Source: Tillandsia leiboldiana
Lineage: Eukaryota > Streptophyta > Magnoliopsida > Poales > Bromeliaceae
NCBI GenBank assembly: GCA_029204045.2
Contig: CM055077.1
Span: forward strand, 3,247,069-3,311,068
Direction: 5' to 3'
Length of the DNA: 64,000 bases
In this document: one piece after another, positions 1 to 11,859 of the stretch
Position numbering within the stretch: position 1 is the first letter of the stretch
Layout: each line of letters begins with the position of its first letter
The notes under the pieces: generated by a model
Database searches by the model: none
What the model saw: only the letters and a program-made list of their open reading frames with translations
What the model was told of the DNA's origin: nothing
Made by a program: the position numbers and the translations under genes

Positions 1-604
1 ATCGTCTGCTTATAATCCTTTTTTTGTAACAAGATGGATAAATTCTTATTTTGAATTGGAAATCTTTTGGATTTCATACTGAACCTCACAAAGGAGTGTT
101 AATTATAGAAAAAAAACTATAAATTGTGAACTCTTTGTTCTCGATCGATACTGCTGCTTCTAGTCATCTGCCAAAGCAGGTATTTTGTAAGTCGGCAGAG
201 GATCGAGAAAACTGTAACTAACCTCAGATCTGTTTAAAGTTCTACGTTTCGTTCACAGGGTGTAGGAATTGCTCTAGAACTTCAGTACAATAGAGAGTTT
301 GGCCAAAAAAAAAGAAAAAAAATGCTGTGTAGAAACAGAAACACTCCTCATGTGCAGTAAATTGTTATCAAATCTTTCCTGGAAGTGTTTTGAGAGAAAA
401 TTTGGCAGAATTGTTAGAGTTTATTTAGTTTTTAATTGATTTTAAACTTGTTTTTGGCCTTTGGACTTTCTGGGTGGCCCAATATCAATGGCCTTTATCT
501 GGGAGCCCATTGCCTTAGCTCTCCATACGTGATATTTAGTCCCACATCGGGTACTCATCACATGTGAAAACTATTTATATACTCCTTTATATTTGCTTGT
601 GTGC

Positions 605-684
<80 letters not shown>

Positions 685-2068
685 GCATGCTACCCGCTTC
701 GTTTATTTTTGAAATAAGCTTAGCTGGAAATGTGAAGCGCTTCGAACTCGGGTCTCGGGTATTAACCATCAAGTCCTTTGCCACTTGCTTGTGTTGGTTA
801 GGAGAAAGTGAGAGTAGAGGATTCTCCTAAACACACACGCAAGCACAAGTCGGGTCGGGTGGGCGGCGCCGCGCGTGATCTTAACCCGGTTTTCTTTTTA
901 TTTGCTCTTTTATATTTGCTTAACTTAACCTCCCTTGGAAAGGGCCTTCTCGGGCTACCCAAGAGTTTTGCCTTGGGAAGCACCTGATGGGCTGCCCAAA
1001 GGCCTCCTTGGTAAGGTCCAACGGCTAATCCGAGAACTAGCTGTTGGACCCTGCTTAAGGTAAGTTGGAGTGGGCTCTCTCTTGGGCTCTATAAATGTAG
1101 AGCAAGAGGAGTTCGGTTTAGTACATTACATACAATTTTGATTTACAGTACAATACTATTTTACACTGAGCTTTACTACTAGCTTTCGACATCGAGCTTT
1201 ACTTTTGCTGGATCTCTGAAAGTTGACAGGTTCAATCTGCACCATCCCGGAGTCGTGCCGACGGGGTGGACAATGGTCGTTGTATCGCTAGGAGTGATTG
1301 CCGGAGCCTTGCACGTGGAGAGGCAATCTTGCTTCTAGGACAGTGCTTCTGCACGCCTCAACTCACTGGCTTCATCTAATCTCTACTATTATTTTATTAA
1401 TAGTATAGTAGCAATTTGCACGATAACTTATAATTTAATATTTCAGATTTAAATCAATTAAGTGTTATTTTACTAAAAGAATTTATAAGAAATGCTTTTA
1501 CAACAAGAATCACATACAGAGAACAGGAGAATGAAGAAGGAACATGCGGATGTACATGAGAGTCTTCATCATCATCAGCAGTATGTTTGCTGACAAGTTA
1601 CAACTCACAACTCTGACAGATCAGTTTTGATAAAGAGAAAGATAGACTATAGGATTGCCAGTCAAACATAATTTCCTGATCTAAAATGTGAAGGGCATTC
1701 CGGAGGTCTTTCTTTATTACTTAATGAATCATTGGGGACTGACTGACAGAGTGTCTGTGTGGAAGTTTAGGAACACTGTTAATCACGCATTAACTTCTGC
1801 TGCTAGTTGCCATTGCAAATAAAGCTTATAATTAATTAATTAGTTATGTCAGATAGATGCATACTTTGTAAGTTTCAGAGTCCACACATTATTGCAAGTA
1901 CCTACACTTGGGTGGCAAGGTTAGAAATTTTGATAGAAAGCATGAATAACAAGGAAATTATACTGCTGAATGGATAACAGATGATTGTATTATGTTCTTG
2001 GTGCTTTTAATTATACATTTTAACTATTTCTTTCCCCTGGTACTGATTTTTTAAAAATTCATTTATAG
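1..2068. other. Intron or upstream sequence with transposon-like segment
   Basis: No exon could be supported here. The next exon of the SUMO protease starts at 2069, so this is probably intron. The segment at about 480-1440 looks unlike its surroundings. It holds a GTCCCACATCG motif (539-549), a poly-T tract followed by a (GA)n run (610-682), an imperfect hairpin with arms GGTCCAACGGCTA and TAGCTGTTGGACC near 1016-1050, and a TATA-like CTATAAATG near 1090. That is consistent with an inserted retroelement LTR or SINE-like piece, but no intact termini were found. Confidence 0.4.
539..579 (+). promoter_or_regulatory. USE-like motif plus TATA-like box of plant snRNA type
   Basis: GTCCCACATCG at 539-549 matches the upstream sequence element (RTCCCACATCG) of plant U-snRNA, U3 and 7SL promoters. 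A TATTTATA box follows at 572-579, a spacing roughly like the Pol III class. No snRNA or 7SL sequence follows. Instead there is a poly-T tract, so this may be a chance or transposon-borne copy. Confidence 0.3.
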
Positions 2069-5000
2069 GAAGTTGAAGCATGTGAAAGGGTCACAAATTC
2101 AAATAATAAAGGATCGTCCGGTGAGCTTTGACTTCAAAAAAAGTTATCTAGTGTAAATTGTAATGCTATGGAGAGGTGCAAAAACTTCTTAATTTCCTCT
2201 TTCTGCGTGGCAAACTCATTGTATTCTAATAGCTTCTTGCATTATTTGATGTTTTCTTTCGCTTTCTGTTACTATTATGTCAATACAAGATTTATTGGTA
2301 AAGTACAAGTAAGAAGACTCATGCATGTGACGAAAGGTATTGCGTCTGAACTCTGGAGATAATGTTAGTTGAGATAAATTGATCATATGGATCTATTGGT
2401 GTATCTGAATGCTGTTTTGTATTGCATCCCTTACATCATATTCTTACAACTAGAACTTGCTACAGTTATATTCCATGACACACGTAAATATTATGATCAT
2501 TTGTTATAGGAGAAGGCAACAATAGCTAATCATATAATTTGTTCAGATTTGGATGATTTGTATCAGTGCTTTTGTCACAAAATGCCATGATATCTTTGTT
2601 GATTGTTTACTATTACAGTGGCTTTTAGTGCTCCCCGTGACAGAAATATCATTTCAAATAGACAAATAATAATTCTCTGACCAAGAGAGGTTGGTAATTG
2701 TGGATCATAACTATCCTGATGTAATTTGATTAGCAGCAAAAGTTAATTACTTGTAAATTAGTACCAATGAGTATCTGACGACATACGCCAATGTTATAAA
2801 GAGAAGAAACATGAACTTTTGAAATCTGTTATATATTTGGAGGTTCTCTTTTAATTTTTTCCAAATTTGCAAGTGTTTTTCCCCCCTCATTTTGCACTTC
2901 CCCAAAATTATGCACAGAATACCCTGTTTTTTTTTAACTGATGATGTGTGCTTGCAGGTTGGTTGGATAGATTCAATTCCTGCTTCCGACCATCTTCCCG
3001 ACCATCTTCTTCCTTCAGATCTACGAAGAAGTTTGAGAGCCAGGTACAGAGTTATTTAGTTGAAGATTCAGGCATTGTTTTAATTGCTTGTGCAAGTAGT
3101 TTATGTCTTATCATCACTCATCAGGAAAGGGCTAAGTTGGCCAAAACGTCTTCCAGTAATCTGTCTTCTAAATGCTTTGCCCATGATTTTCAACAGAGCA
3201 TTTCCACTGTTGGCTGTAATGACACCGACTCTGAACATTTTTCTCGAAGGAAAAGAAATGCTGCTAGTTTCAATAAGAGGTACTCGCCATACTTTTAACT
3301 TTGTAATTTTCTAAAGATAGATCTAGGCCATACTTGCTGCCTTTTGCTTTGTAAAATAATGAATTACTGCTTCTGTGTATTTGGTATACATTGTTGTAGA
3401 ACCTTACTCTCAAGACTCATTATATCCTATATTCCTATATCATGTGTACAGCTTGTACCATCTTTAGACCCAACATATCCAATATCTGGCCCTTTTTTTA
3501 TTATTATTATAACATAATTAAGCTCTTTAAATTCGATATTTAAACCAATTCTATCGCTATTCTCCAGCATGGTTAAGGGCCTTTATTTACATTGGTTTAC
3601 CTACTACATCCTCCTTGGATGAACCTATAATAGGTGCATGCCTTCAATTGCTTCTTTTCCTGTTTGCTGCATTGGCATTATCGACCTTCCCTGACCCTTT
3701 ACCTGCCCTAAGCTTTTCCACTTACCACTGTTTCACTTTTCTTCCAAGTTCCATCTGCTCATTGTTCAAATGGTCCGTGTTTGCAGCTGATCTGCACTAT
3801 ATTATGGCATTACATCTGTTCCTATATGATTTTGATCACTTCTAATTGGTCTGTTATCATGGTTAGAAATCTTTCTCAGGAATCGCACTCCTCCAAGGAT
3901 TGTCGTGGCACTGGCATTGCCTCGGCCATTGTGCTAGTGGCATGGGGCGTGCCAATGTCGACACCCACCCCCCCCGGCCCCCCGGGTGCTAGTGGCATGC
4001 CACTAGCACTTTGGCATGCATTGGTACCAATTTTTTATTAAATTATCATGAAAACATGCCACTAGCACTTTCGCATGCATTGGCACCAATATTAAATTAT
4101 TATGAAAATTTAGTTTTTTAGAGTGTTTTAATATTTCTAATGAATATAAAAATAGTTTACCTGTTATATTTAGTAGAAATAGAGTCATAAACATCATAAT
4201 AACTAAAATAATCATTTTATGTATGCTACGAAGTGTGTGCATGAAACCAAATCCAAAATCATAATTGGGTAAAAATTTGTAAGAAAAACACTACCGTGAG
4301 TAAATTCACTCAATCTAAAATGATAATAGAAACCGGAGGAAATATTATTATTTATACTTTTGTACTCAATCATTGAGTACAAAAGTATAAATAATAATAT
4401 TTCCTCCGGTTTCTATTATCATTTTAGATTGAGTGAATTTACTCACGGTAGTGTTTTTCTTACAAACTTTTGTACTCAATGTCTCAAAGTTGTCCTTATT
4501 ATGTAATGGAGCTTACTAATTGCTCCAAATTTAAGTAGATTTACAAGATCTACATAATTTAAGTATGAAAAAAAAACTTTTTACCTCAAAAAAGCTATTT
4601 TGTCGATACGGTGTCAACACAACCTCATACCACATGCCGGCACGGCCTTGGCACGGTACGGCATGGGCGGCATGGGCGGCATGGGCAATCCTTGTACTCC
4701 GCTTACGGGGCAACAATTGTTGCTAGAAGAGCTGTCTGTTAAACCTTAATATTTGGGTCCACAAGATAAAGAAATCGAAAACTACAGATTATCCAATAGG
4801 ATTATTTCTTCTTAGTGAGTACTTCTTTGTAATTAGAGTAAGACAAATCCCCATTCAGTTTCAGTGATGATAGTTATTTGTTGCCTCACAAGGTTGAAAA
4901 AACTCTAGATGTAGATGAAGTAAGGTTTCCTATTTACATCTTGCCCACACAGCGATTTCTCCCCTTACATAGGATATGAGGAAACTGGAATTTTTTTTTA

Positions 5001-8000
5001 TATTTTCAATTGACTTAAATGCTACATATTCCATTTGGCAACACAAGTTTCTTGTTGCAAATTCAATTATGTAGCAAAGTGCTTTACTGTGCAAACTGCC
5101 ATCAGTGACTTGGAAAAATTCTGCTCTAACATGCCAGTATATTTCTTGCAGGAGGAAAGCTTGTAATCTTCTTGGTTCTTCAAATTCTGACTTCCCAAAG
5201 GTTAGTGTGCATACGCATGCCGCCGTACACTGAAACACTGGGAAACTAATTCTCCTTGTTGCTTGTGCTTGGACTGTTATTTTCTTCCTAATTTTGTCTT
5301 TTAAAGATAGCCTTATCCACAATTTTTGCACCTTATTTTGCTACACATATTTGCACATCATAAGTCTACTTATTTAATTATTCTTGTGTCAGTTTTGAAT
5401 AAACCTTATGTGGGACCTCATCCATATTGAGCTCTTTTTTTTTGGGATTAGCTAAGTGGTCTCTCTAGTTGAGGTTCATATGGAAAATTCAAACCCAACC
5501 TGCACCTCTACTAGATCAAATATAAGCCATATGGTTTGTTCTGAATTAAGTCTAGCCAACTACAGAACCAAGGATTTAAGTGCCGTGGCACGGGGTCGTG
5601 CCAAAAACTTGCCGGCACGCACGGTGCGTGCCGAGCCGTGCCGATGAGTGCCGGCCACAAAAAATACATATGTGCCGACACATAATTGCATGAAATATTT
5701 ATTTTGTTTAGCAACAAAATTTTCTAATTGCTTATTATGTATCTTTATCAAATATTCTGAACTTTATTGAGAAAATTACTTAGTAATTTTTTTTTAAAAA
5801 AAGTTTTGAGCTGTGCCATCGGCACGGGGGCTGTATAATGTCGGTATCTTGTTAGCACGATACAGCACGGGGGCTGTATCGTGCCGGTATCTTGTTGGCA
5901 CGATACGGCACGATGGATACGGGCCGTGCCAATTGATACTTAAATCCTTGCATAGAACAACCTCAACTGGCTGCAATTCTTCTGTGAAAGGGCCACACAG
6001 AAGTGTCTAGAGAAATAACATACTCTAATCAGGATACAGTATGTTAAAGATTGCTTGTTTGATTCCGCTAGATAGTCAGCCCTATTTCCTTCTACATTCT
6101 TATTTGATGGCTAGTTCTACTTTCATTCTAGACCTTGCTGTCTGGAGGTTTTGTTCGTTCGTTTCCTCATTAGAGTCCCTTCTGCATTCTTATGGATGCT
6201 CTGACAATTATAGGAAAAGACTTAATCTCGAGTTATTATGATGGTGGATAAGACAAATATGTAGGCAGGAACTTATTGCTCAGTCAATTTTATATGTTAA
6301 ATAACACTGTAACACAGTGCTTTCAACTGATAATTTATTCTCTTACATTGTAGTTTTCTCTGTTATGTGTTATCGTTTAATTGCTGCTAATATGCCTTAA
6401 CGTTTCAATCGGCTTTTTTTTTTTTAACTTACTAATGTTGTTTGTTTCGAACAAATTTTTACTTGAAGTTTGACCGACCTTGAATAACATAATTCTTCTG
6501 CCATGTCTGGCTCAGGAAGTGGTTCTTTTGGATGATGATGATGATGTACAACCTATAGAGTCAATTGAAGAAACATATGAAAAAGGGTGAGAACACTTCA
6601 TCTTTGCTAGTCTTGTCACAATATATCTCATGCCTTTTCTTTTGCATTACAGCCAATCAAGCTCTCAGGATGCTGCTGTTGATTTAACTGAACTTGCTTG
6701 TACTTCTGGGAGGGAATCTAAGATCTACTATCCTTCGAGGTGAACCTTATCTAGGCTCACGCTGATTTTCTGAAGACTAAATTTTTTCTTTACCTTGATT
6801 TCCCCCCTCTTTTTTATTTTTTATTTTATTTTATTTTTTTTGAGAGAAACTCTTTTTTAATTTTTAACAGGAATGATCCAGAAGCCTTTGAACTTACTTA
6901 TTCGGATATAAAATGTCTAGATCCTGAATCATACATATCGTCACCTATAATGAACTTTTACATTCAGTAAGTAATTTTTTTTTTTTTTTTCTTTTTGCCG
7001 AGTGCTGCTTTTTTAAGCGGTTGCTGTACTCACTCTCAACCTCTTCCTTTTTTCTTATTTTCGTTTTCATGTTTCCTTCTAGCAGTTGTGCCTCTCTATG
7101 GGTTCGTTATGAGGAATTTCTCCTTCATGTTGTCATCTTTCTTTTCTTTGAACTGGAATGCAAATTATTTATCTAGTGTTAAGGTCCTTCCCAAAGTGAT
7201 ACAACAAGACTGGTGGCAGTTAAGGACAAATGCCTAAAAATTTACTAGTCACTTTCTATCATCCAACATGTTCCTTGCTGTAGCACAAGCTGTGTCAGCA
7301 CAGTACCGGCCTTTTCAGGCCATTGTACATTAAACCATGCCAAACTTTTTTCTTCATCATATAAGTTTCAACAAAGTGAAAGGATGATGTGTATTTTGGG
7401 GGGTGAGGAGGTAATCAGTATAAGTGCTGATGCAGTTGGCATACATGCTTTGAGAATTAACTTCATTTATGCTTTGGTATTTGTGGCCTTATTACATTTT
7501 TCAGAGTAGCTGATGTTCTGGCAGGTACTTTCAAAGATCCCTATCTCATGGGGCGAAGCCAAAAGGAGACTACCATATATTTAACACATATTTCTACAAA
7601 AAACTTGAGGAAGCTCTGTCAAGAAAGGTATAATATACTGTGGAGTTTAATTCCTTTTCTAGTAAGTTTAAGCAACTTTTCGAAGATCATGTTAGTGAAG
7701 ACGCTACTCAATATTATCTAATATAGTAATGTATATGGGTTTAATGGTGTACAGTTCATGTTTTCCCATGCAGAGCCTTGTAGATGCTAGAGTTAGAAAA
7801 CACATGGGCAGCAAATATTCACTTGTTTCACATTCATCCTTCCTACTGCTATAGTGGATGGAATAAGTGAACGAATGTGAAATAAGCAAAATATCTTTTC
7901 TTTCCATTCAGATGATGGAAATGATTTTTTTTTTCTAAAATCAGAAATTAAATGCTGCTTTAACATTGAAAAACAAAAATGCCTACTTCCTCAATCTTCG

Positions 8001-10460
8001 ATCCTAAATAAATTTACTTTTTGTCTCATCAGTGCTGTATATTCAACATATCCACTGGTTTATTCTTGTATGTCTGTTGCCTGTTTCAATCAATATTCTG
8101 GAAAGGGGGCAGTTTGAATTTTATTGTTGCCTTATCGTTTGTAATTTTTACTTACATCTTTACATTATATTTTGTGGTTTATCTATTCATTTTTCACCAT
8201 GTAATGTTTTCGTTAATCATTTTTATGCTAAGCCTCCTGCATAATTCATTGGTAGAAATTCCTTTTCATGAATTAATGTGATTTGAAATTCCGTGATTTC
8301 AAGGGTGATGCTAATATACATTTCCAGAAGTTGAGGCGGTGGTGGAAAGGTGTAAACATATTCCAAAAGGCATACATCTTTTTGCCAATTCATGGACAGT
8401 AAGTTGCTTCTTTGTTGGAAACAAATTTACTAGCATACATATGAATTTAGTTACAGTAGTCCATTTACTAGTTTCATCCTTACACTTCTACAAGCTGCAG
8501 ACGCATGGAAATAGAATCTTGAATTGTGTAAACAAGTTGCTAAAATGTAAGAACATATTATGGAACATGTGTTCGAGCTCCAAAAAGATTTCAAAACTGT
8601 AATGCATAGAAAGGTCTGTAATGTTTTGAACCTTGGTACTTTGCAATTTTATTAACACCAAGGACTTCTTTTGGTCTTTCAGCTCACTATATACCTTATT
8701 GCTTGAGTCCTGCTGCACATGTTCAACTCCCATGGCATCCTTTTTGCCTAAACCTTTTGATATGCCAGCAATAAGGACATTGCACTGATGCTAGCACTGA
8801 CCATTCAGCAACCTTGTCCAACCTGATTTCACATTATGATTGTTATATTATATTCCTTATCAAATTAATCTGTTCATTTGTTTATTGCTGTCTCTTTTGG
8901 AACCTTGTGCCGGAGTCTACTATCTGTCTACTATCTTTATTTTTAATTTAATGCAAATTTATGGATGTTGCTGTTCGACTTCTCTAATAGAAGCACGGTT
9001 TTTAATTTTGTGTATTTTGCTTGGTGTTTTGTGGTTGCATGAAACCAGTATGCACTGGAGTTTGATCATTATATGTATTCCTGCAAAAGAAGATGAATCA
9101 GGACCAATCATACTTCATTTGGACTCACTGGGGCTTCATCCTAGTAGTCCGATTTTTAACACCGTCAAAAGGTAAGTATACCTGAAAGTTTTGTAAATAA
9201 TACTGTGCTTTGAATTTCTACAATTAATGATCTCTAGCTACTTCAGATTTGCAACAATTGTTACAGTATTTTTGTTTGTTTGTTTGTTTGTTTGTTTTGT
9301 TTCTTCCTTTTCTTAATTTCCTTGACTTCTTAAATTATATACTCAAATTAATGCTGTATCAATATAGGGAACCAGTTGCTTATTTTCTAAACTTAAGTTT
9401 TCCTATGTTGCTGCTGCATTGTTGCCTGCTACTCTGAATGGCATCACCGAATTGTTTCACTATGAGGATTCTTTTTTCTTTTTTTTTTTTTACTTTGTGA
9501 AAATCAATAAAGTTTAAATTATATGGCATGTTTCAGATTTCTTGAAGAAGAATGGCACCATGTTATAAAGAATGTTACACCAGATCTTCCAATTTCAGAG
9601 AGAGTATGGGAACGACTTCCTAGTGAGATCCAGACGAATATAGTTACGGTAAATAATCCTCATTATCAACTTCTTCACGATCTCTCAACAGATTTTCTTC
9701 TCTGTTCTTTCTTTTCTTATGTAGAGCTACTTAGAATGAGATGTCACAAAACAGGAATATGTGTGCTTGAACTATTTTTCATATTACCTGCGAATGCATT
9801 GTTTATGGACTCAGTTCCAGCACTGTCGGGCGTGAATGTGGTATGGTGTTGTCTATTGTCATTTTAATTTACTAAACTAATCAAGCTTACGGCATAAATT
9901 TATTTGAGAGCGCTGTTCAATGTTTTCTTTAACATTTGCTCCGATTCAAGTGAGTGAATCTTTCTATGTTCCATCGCAGAAATGCAAAATTATATTCTGA
10001 CTAATTTGTTTAACAGCTAAGTACAGTACAAAATGTTTCAACTTGGAGCTGTAATTCATATCCAGCTGCTGTATGAAATTTTTCCTATTTATTCTCGTCA
10101 GGTGCCCCAGCAGAAAAACAAGTATGATTGTGGTCTCTTTGTGCTTTACTTCATCGAGCGGTTTATCAGAGAGGCGCCTGAAAGGCTAAGAACTGAAGAT
10201 CTTGCCATGGTTAGGCCAAGCCAAACCTTGCGAAATGCTGTGAATTCAATTCTTTCGTATTTCAATTTGTTCTTTTCCTTCTCCTTACTGATTCTTGGGT
10301 TTGACAGTTTGGTCGCAGCTGGTTCAAACCCGAAATGGCTTCTGAGTTGAGGCAGAGGATACGAAAGCTGCTGCTCGAAGAGTTTGAGAGTTCCAGACTG
10401 GAGGGACTAACAGATTCCAATAGTTCAGAAAGCGATGTAGAGCAAGAAAGCGATTCCTGA
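2069..10460 (+). CDS. Ubiquitin-like-specific protease 1C/1D-like (OTS1/OTS2 type), 5' end missing
   Basis: A C48-family SUMO protease that removes SUMO from nuclear targets; in Arabidopsis OTS1/OTS2 act in salt and light signalling. I infer exons 2069-2120, 2958-3043, 3125-3279, 5152-5200, 6516-6586, 6653-6739, 6871-6966, 7525-7627, 8304-8398, 9049-9171, 9537-9648, 10102-10209 and 10308-10460, all with GT-AG junctions and consistent phases. They give 429 residues before TGA. The catalytic triad is visible: His in HMHWSL (267 of the in-window protein), Asp in LHLDSLG (290) and Cys in YDCGLF (353), with the oxyanion Gln six residues earlier (VPQQKN). The pieces MNFYIQ, FNTYFYKKL, RRWWKGV and VPQQKN are typical of OTS rather than ULP2 or ESD4. 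Acidic VVLLDDDDD and VDLTEL stretches upstream of the protease domain look like SUMO-interaction motifs. The N-terminus lies before the window or was not recognised. Confidence 0.9.
3894..4694. mobile_element. hAT-like MITE with CAAGGATTG terminal inverted repeats
   Basis: An intronic element in the SUMO protease. It starts CAAGGATTG and ends CAATCCTTG. The flanking 8-mers CACTCCTC and TACTCCGC agree at 6 of 8 positions, as a decayed 8-bp hAT target duplication would. Its ends are GC-rich with GGCAC and GCATGGG motifs. It contains a 24-bp palindrome (3986-4009), a tandem duplication of about 58 bp (near 3998-4110) and a long perfect palindrome, listed separately. It has no transposase. It shares its end type with the element at 5569-5950. 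Confidence 0.6.
4276..4466. repeat. Perfect 191-bp palindrome (95-bp arms, 1-bp centre)
   Basis: Positions 4276-4370 are the exact reverse complement of 4372-4466 around a single C at 4371. I checked the arms base by base and found no mismatch. The palindrome lies inside the MITE at 3894-4694, within a SUMO-protease intron. Transcribed RNA would fold into a fully paired 95-bp hairpin. Confidence 0.9.
5569..5950. mobile_element. hAT-like MITE, CAAGGATTTAAGT termini
   Basis: A 382-bp intronic element with inverted ends CAAGGATTTAAGT and ACTTAAATCCTTG. Flanking 8-mers TACAGAAC and CATAGAAC match at 6 of 8 positions. The interior is rich in GTGCCGGCAC-type motifs and has a short internal tandem repeat near 5813-5920. 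It has no coding capacity and is related by its ends to the element at 3894. Confidence 0.65.
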
Positions 10461-11859
10461 TCGAAATCCTAAGATCGAAACTTAGCTTTTAATGGTCAAA
10501 TCATCACAAAATTTGGCCTTCTCTAACTTTTTGAAAAAAAAAAAAAAATAAAAATAAAAAATGTATAGGCAATGTTTTCTTTTGTCCTTTTATTCCTTTT
10601 TGTTGTGAGAGAGAGCCTTGGATTTTTTCTTTTTCTTTTTTTAATGCGCCTCATAGACTTAATGCCAGATTGGAGTATTTAAGTAGTTTTACCTTCTGTT
10701 AATCAGTGAATGTCTAGGTAAATCCAGGAGTGGCAGTAAACACCAAGAAACTGGCCTGCGTATATTATGAATCTCTTTTCTTGCACTCTTTTGCATTTGT
10801 CTGAAAATAAAGATTGTCAAAAGAGAATGTACTTACTAAAAGAAAGAAAGAAAGAAAGAAAGAAAAAGTGAGATCAGTAGCTTTCTTTCTGTTTTTCGAC
10901 GTATGAAAGGCTAATTCAAGCTTGGTACAAATTATGTTATCAATGTAGCATTATAGCTTTGGTTAACAGTTTTAAGTATATACTGCTCTCATTGATTCAA
11001 GCTTTATATTATGCAACTGATCACAATTATTAGTACTTCAGATTCTGGTGTTTCTCCACTAAACTTGTATTCATTTTACAGCTTCATGATCTGCCAAGGG
11101 CGAAAATTTGACTTCTGGGGAGTGGCTCAGTCCATCAGTCCAGAAACAGCTTCCCGGTACAGCCCGCCGGTTTGGACTAGGGCAGACGGCAGCAGTCTGC
11201 TCGAAATTCGAACTTTGGTGGGTAAAACATACAGCAGAAGACGGGTTTGTTCGTCGCGTTCAAAAGCAGAAGCTCTAATTTGTGGCCAAGAAAGGCTTAA
11301 TTTGAGTCAAGTGATTGAACTTTGATTTTAGCCATGCTAAAAATGCACTTGCTCTAGTCTAATTGTTATGAATTACTAAAGATAAAAGATACAAAGTAAA
11401 AAGATCAATGCAAGCAAAAATAAACAAAAAAACAAAATACGAAGAAGAAGAAGAGAAGGGCCTAAAGAAGCCATACCCTAAACCCTGAACAATCCAGATA
11501 TCAAGTACTAGGATTTAGCATGCAAGATCAGCAGTAAGTTGGAAATATGTAATGTTGGTGGTCATCATATATAATTGCAAATAGGATTATATGGCAGAGA
11601 AAACCAGTTACTATGGATCATCCATCACACACCACCACATCATGGAAAATCAATCCAACAGCTGACTAATAATTAATCCATATACACAAAAGATGTAAGG
11701 ACCATTACATACCTCAACTTACATAAGAAAGCTACAACAATAGGCCTTTTAACTAGGTTTTCTGTTTCTTAAACAATACATACAAAGTATCTGTTGATCC
11801 ATTGGGTTAACATGAAAATGAAGTCATTAGGTTCCCCATAATGCAATTTCGGATTTTCG
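10461..11859. other. Intergenic region between convergent SUMO protease and kinase genes
   Basis: It contains the probable 3' UTRs of both genes. An A-rich stretch lies at 10532-10560 and an (AAAG)n microsatellite at about 10841-10866. A slightly GC-richer patch at about 11090-11330 has a short open frame without recognisable similarity. Nothing else was recognised. Confidence 0.5.

Noticed and set aside
587..784. Open frame with polylysine (minus strand)
   Set aside because: It comes from poly-T and GA simple repeats.
11011..11325. 104-residue open frame between the SUMO protease and kinase genes
   Set aside because: No similarity recognised and no splice context. It may be 3' UTR or a repeat fragment.
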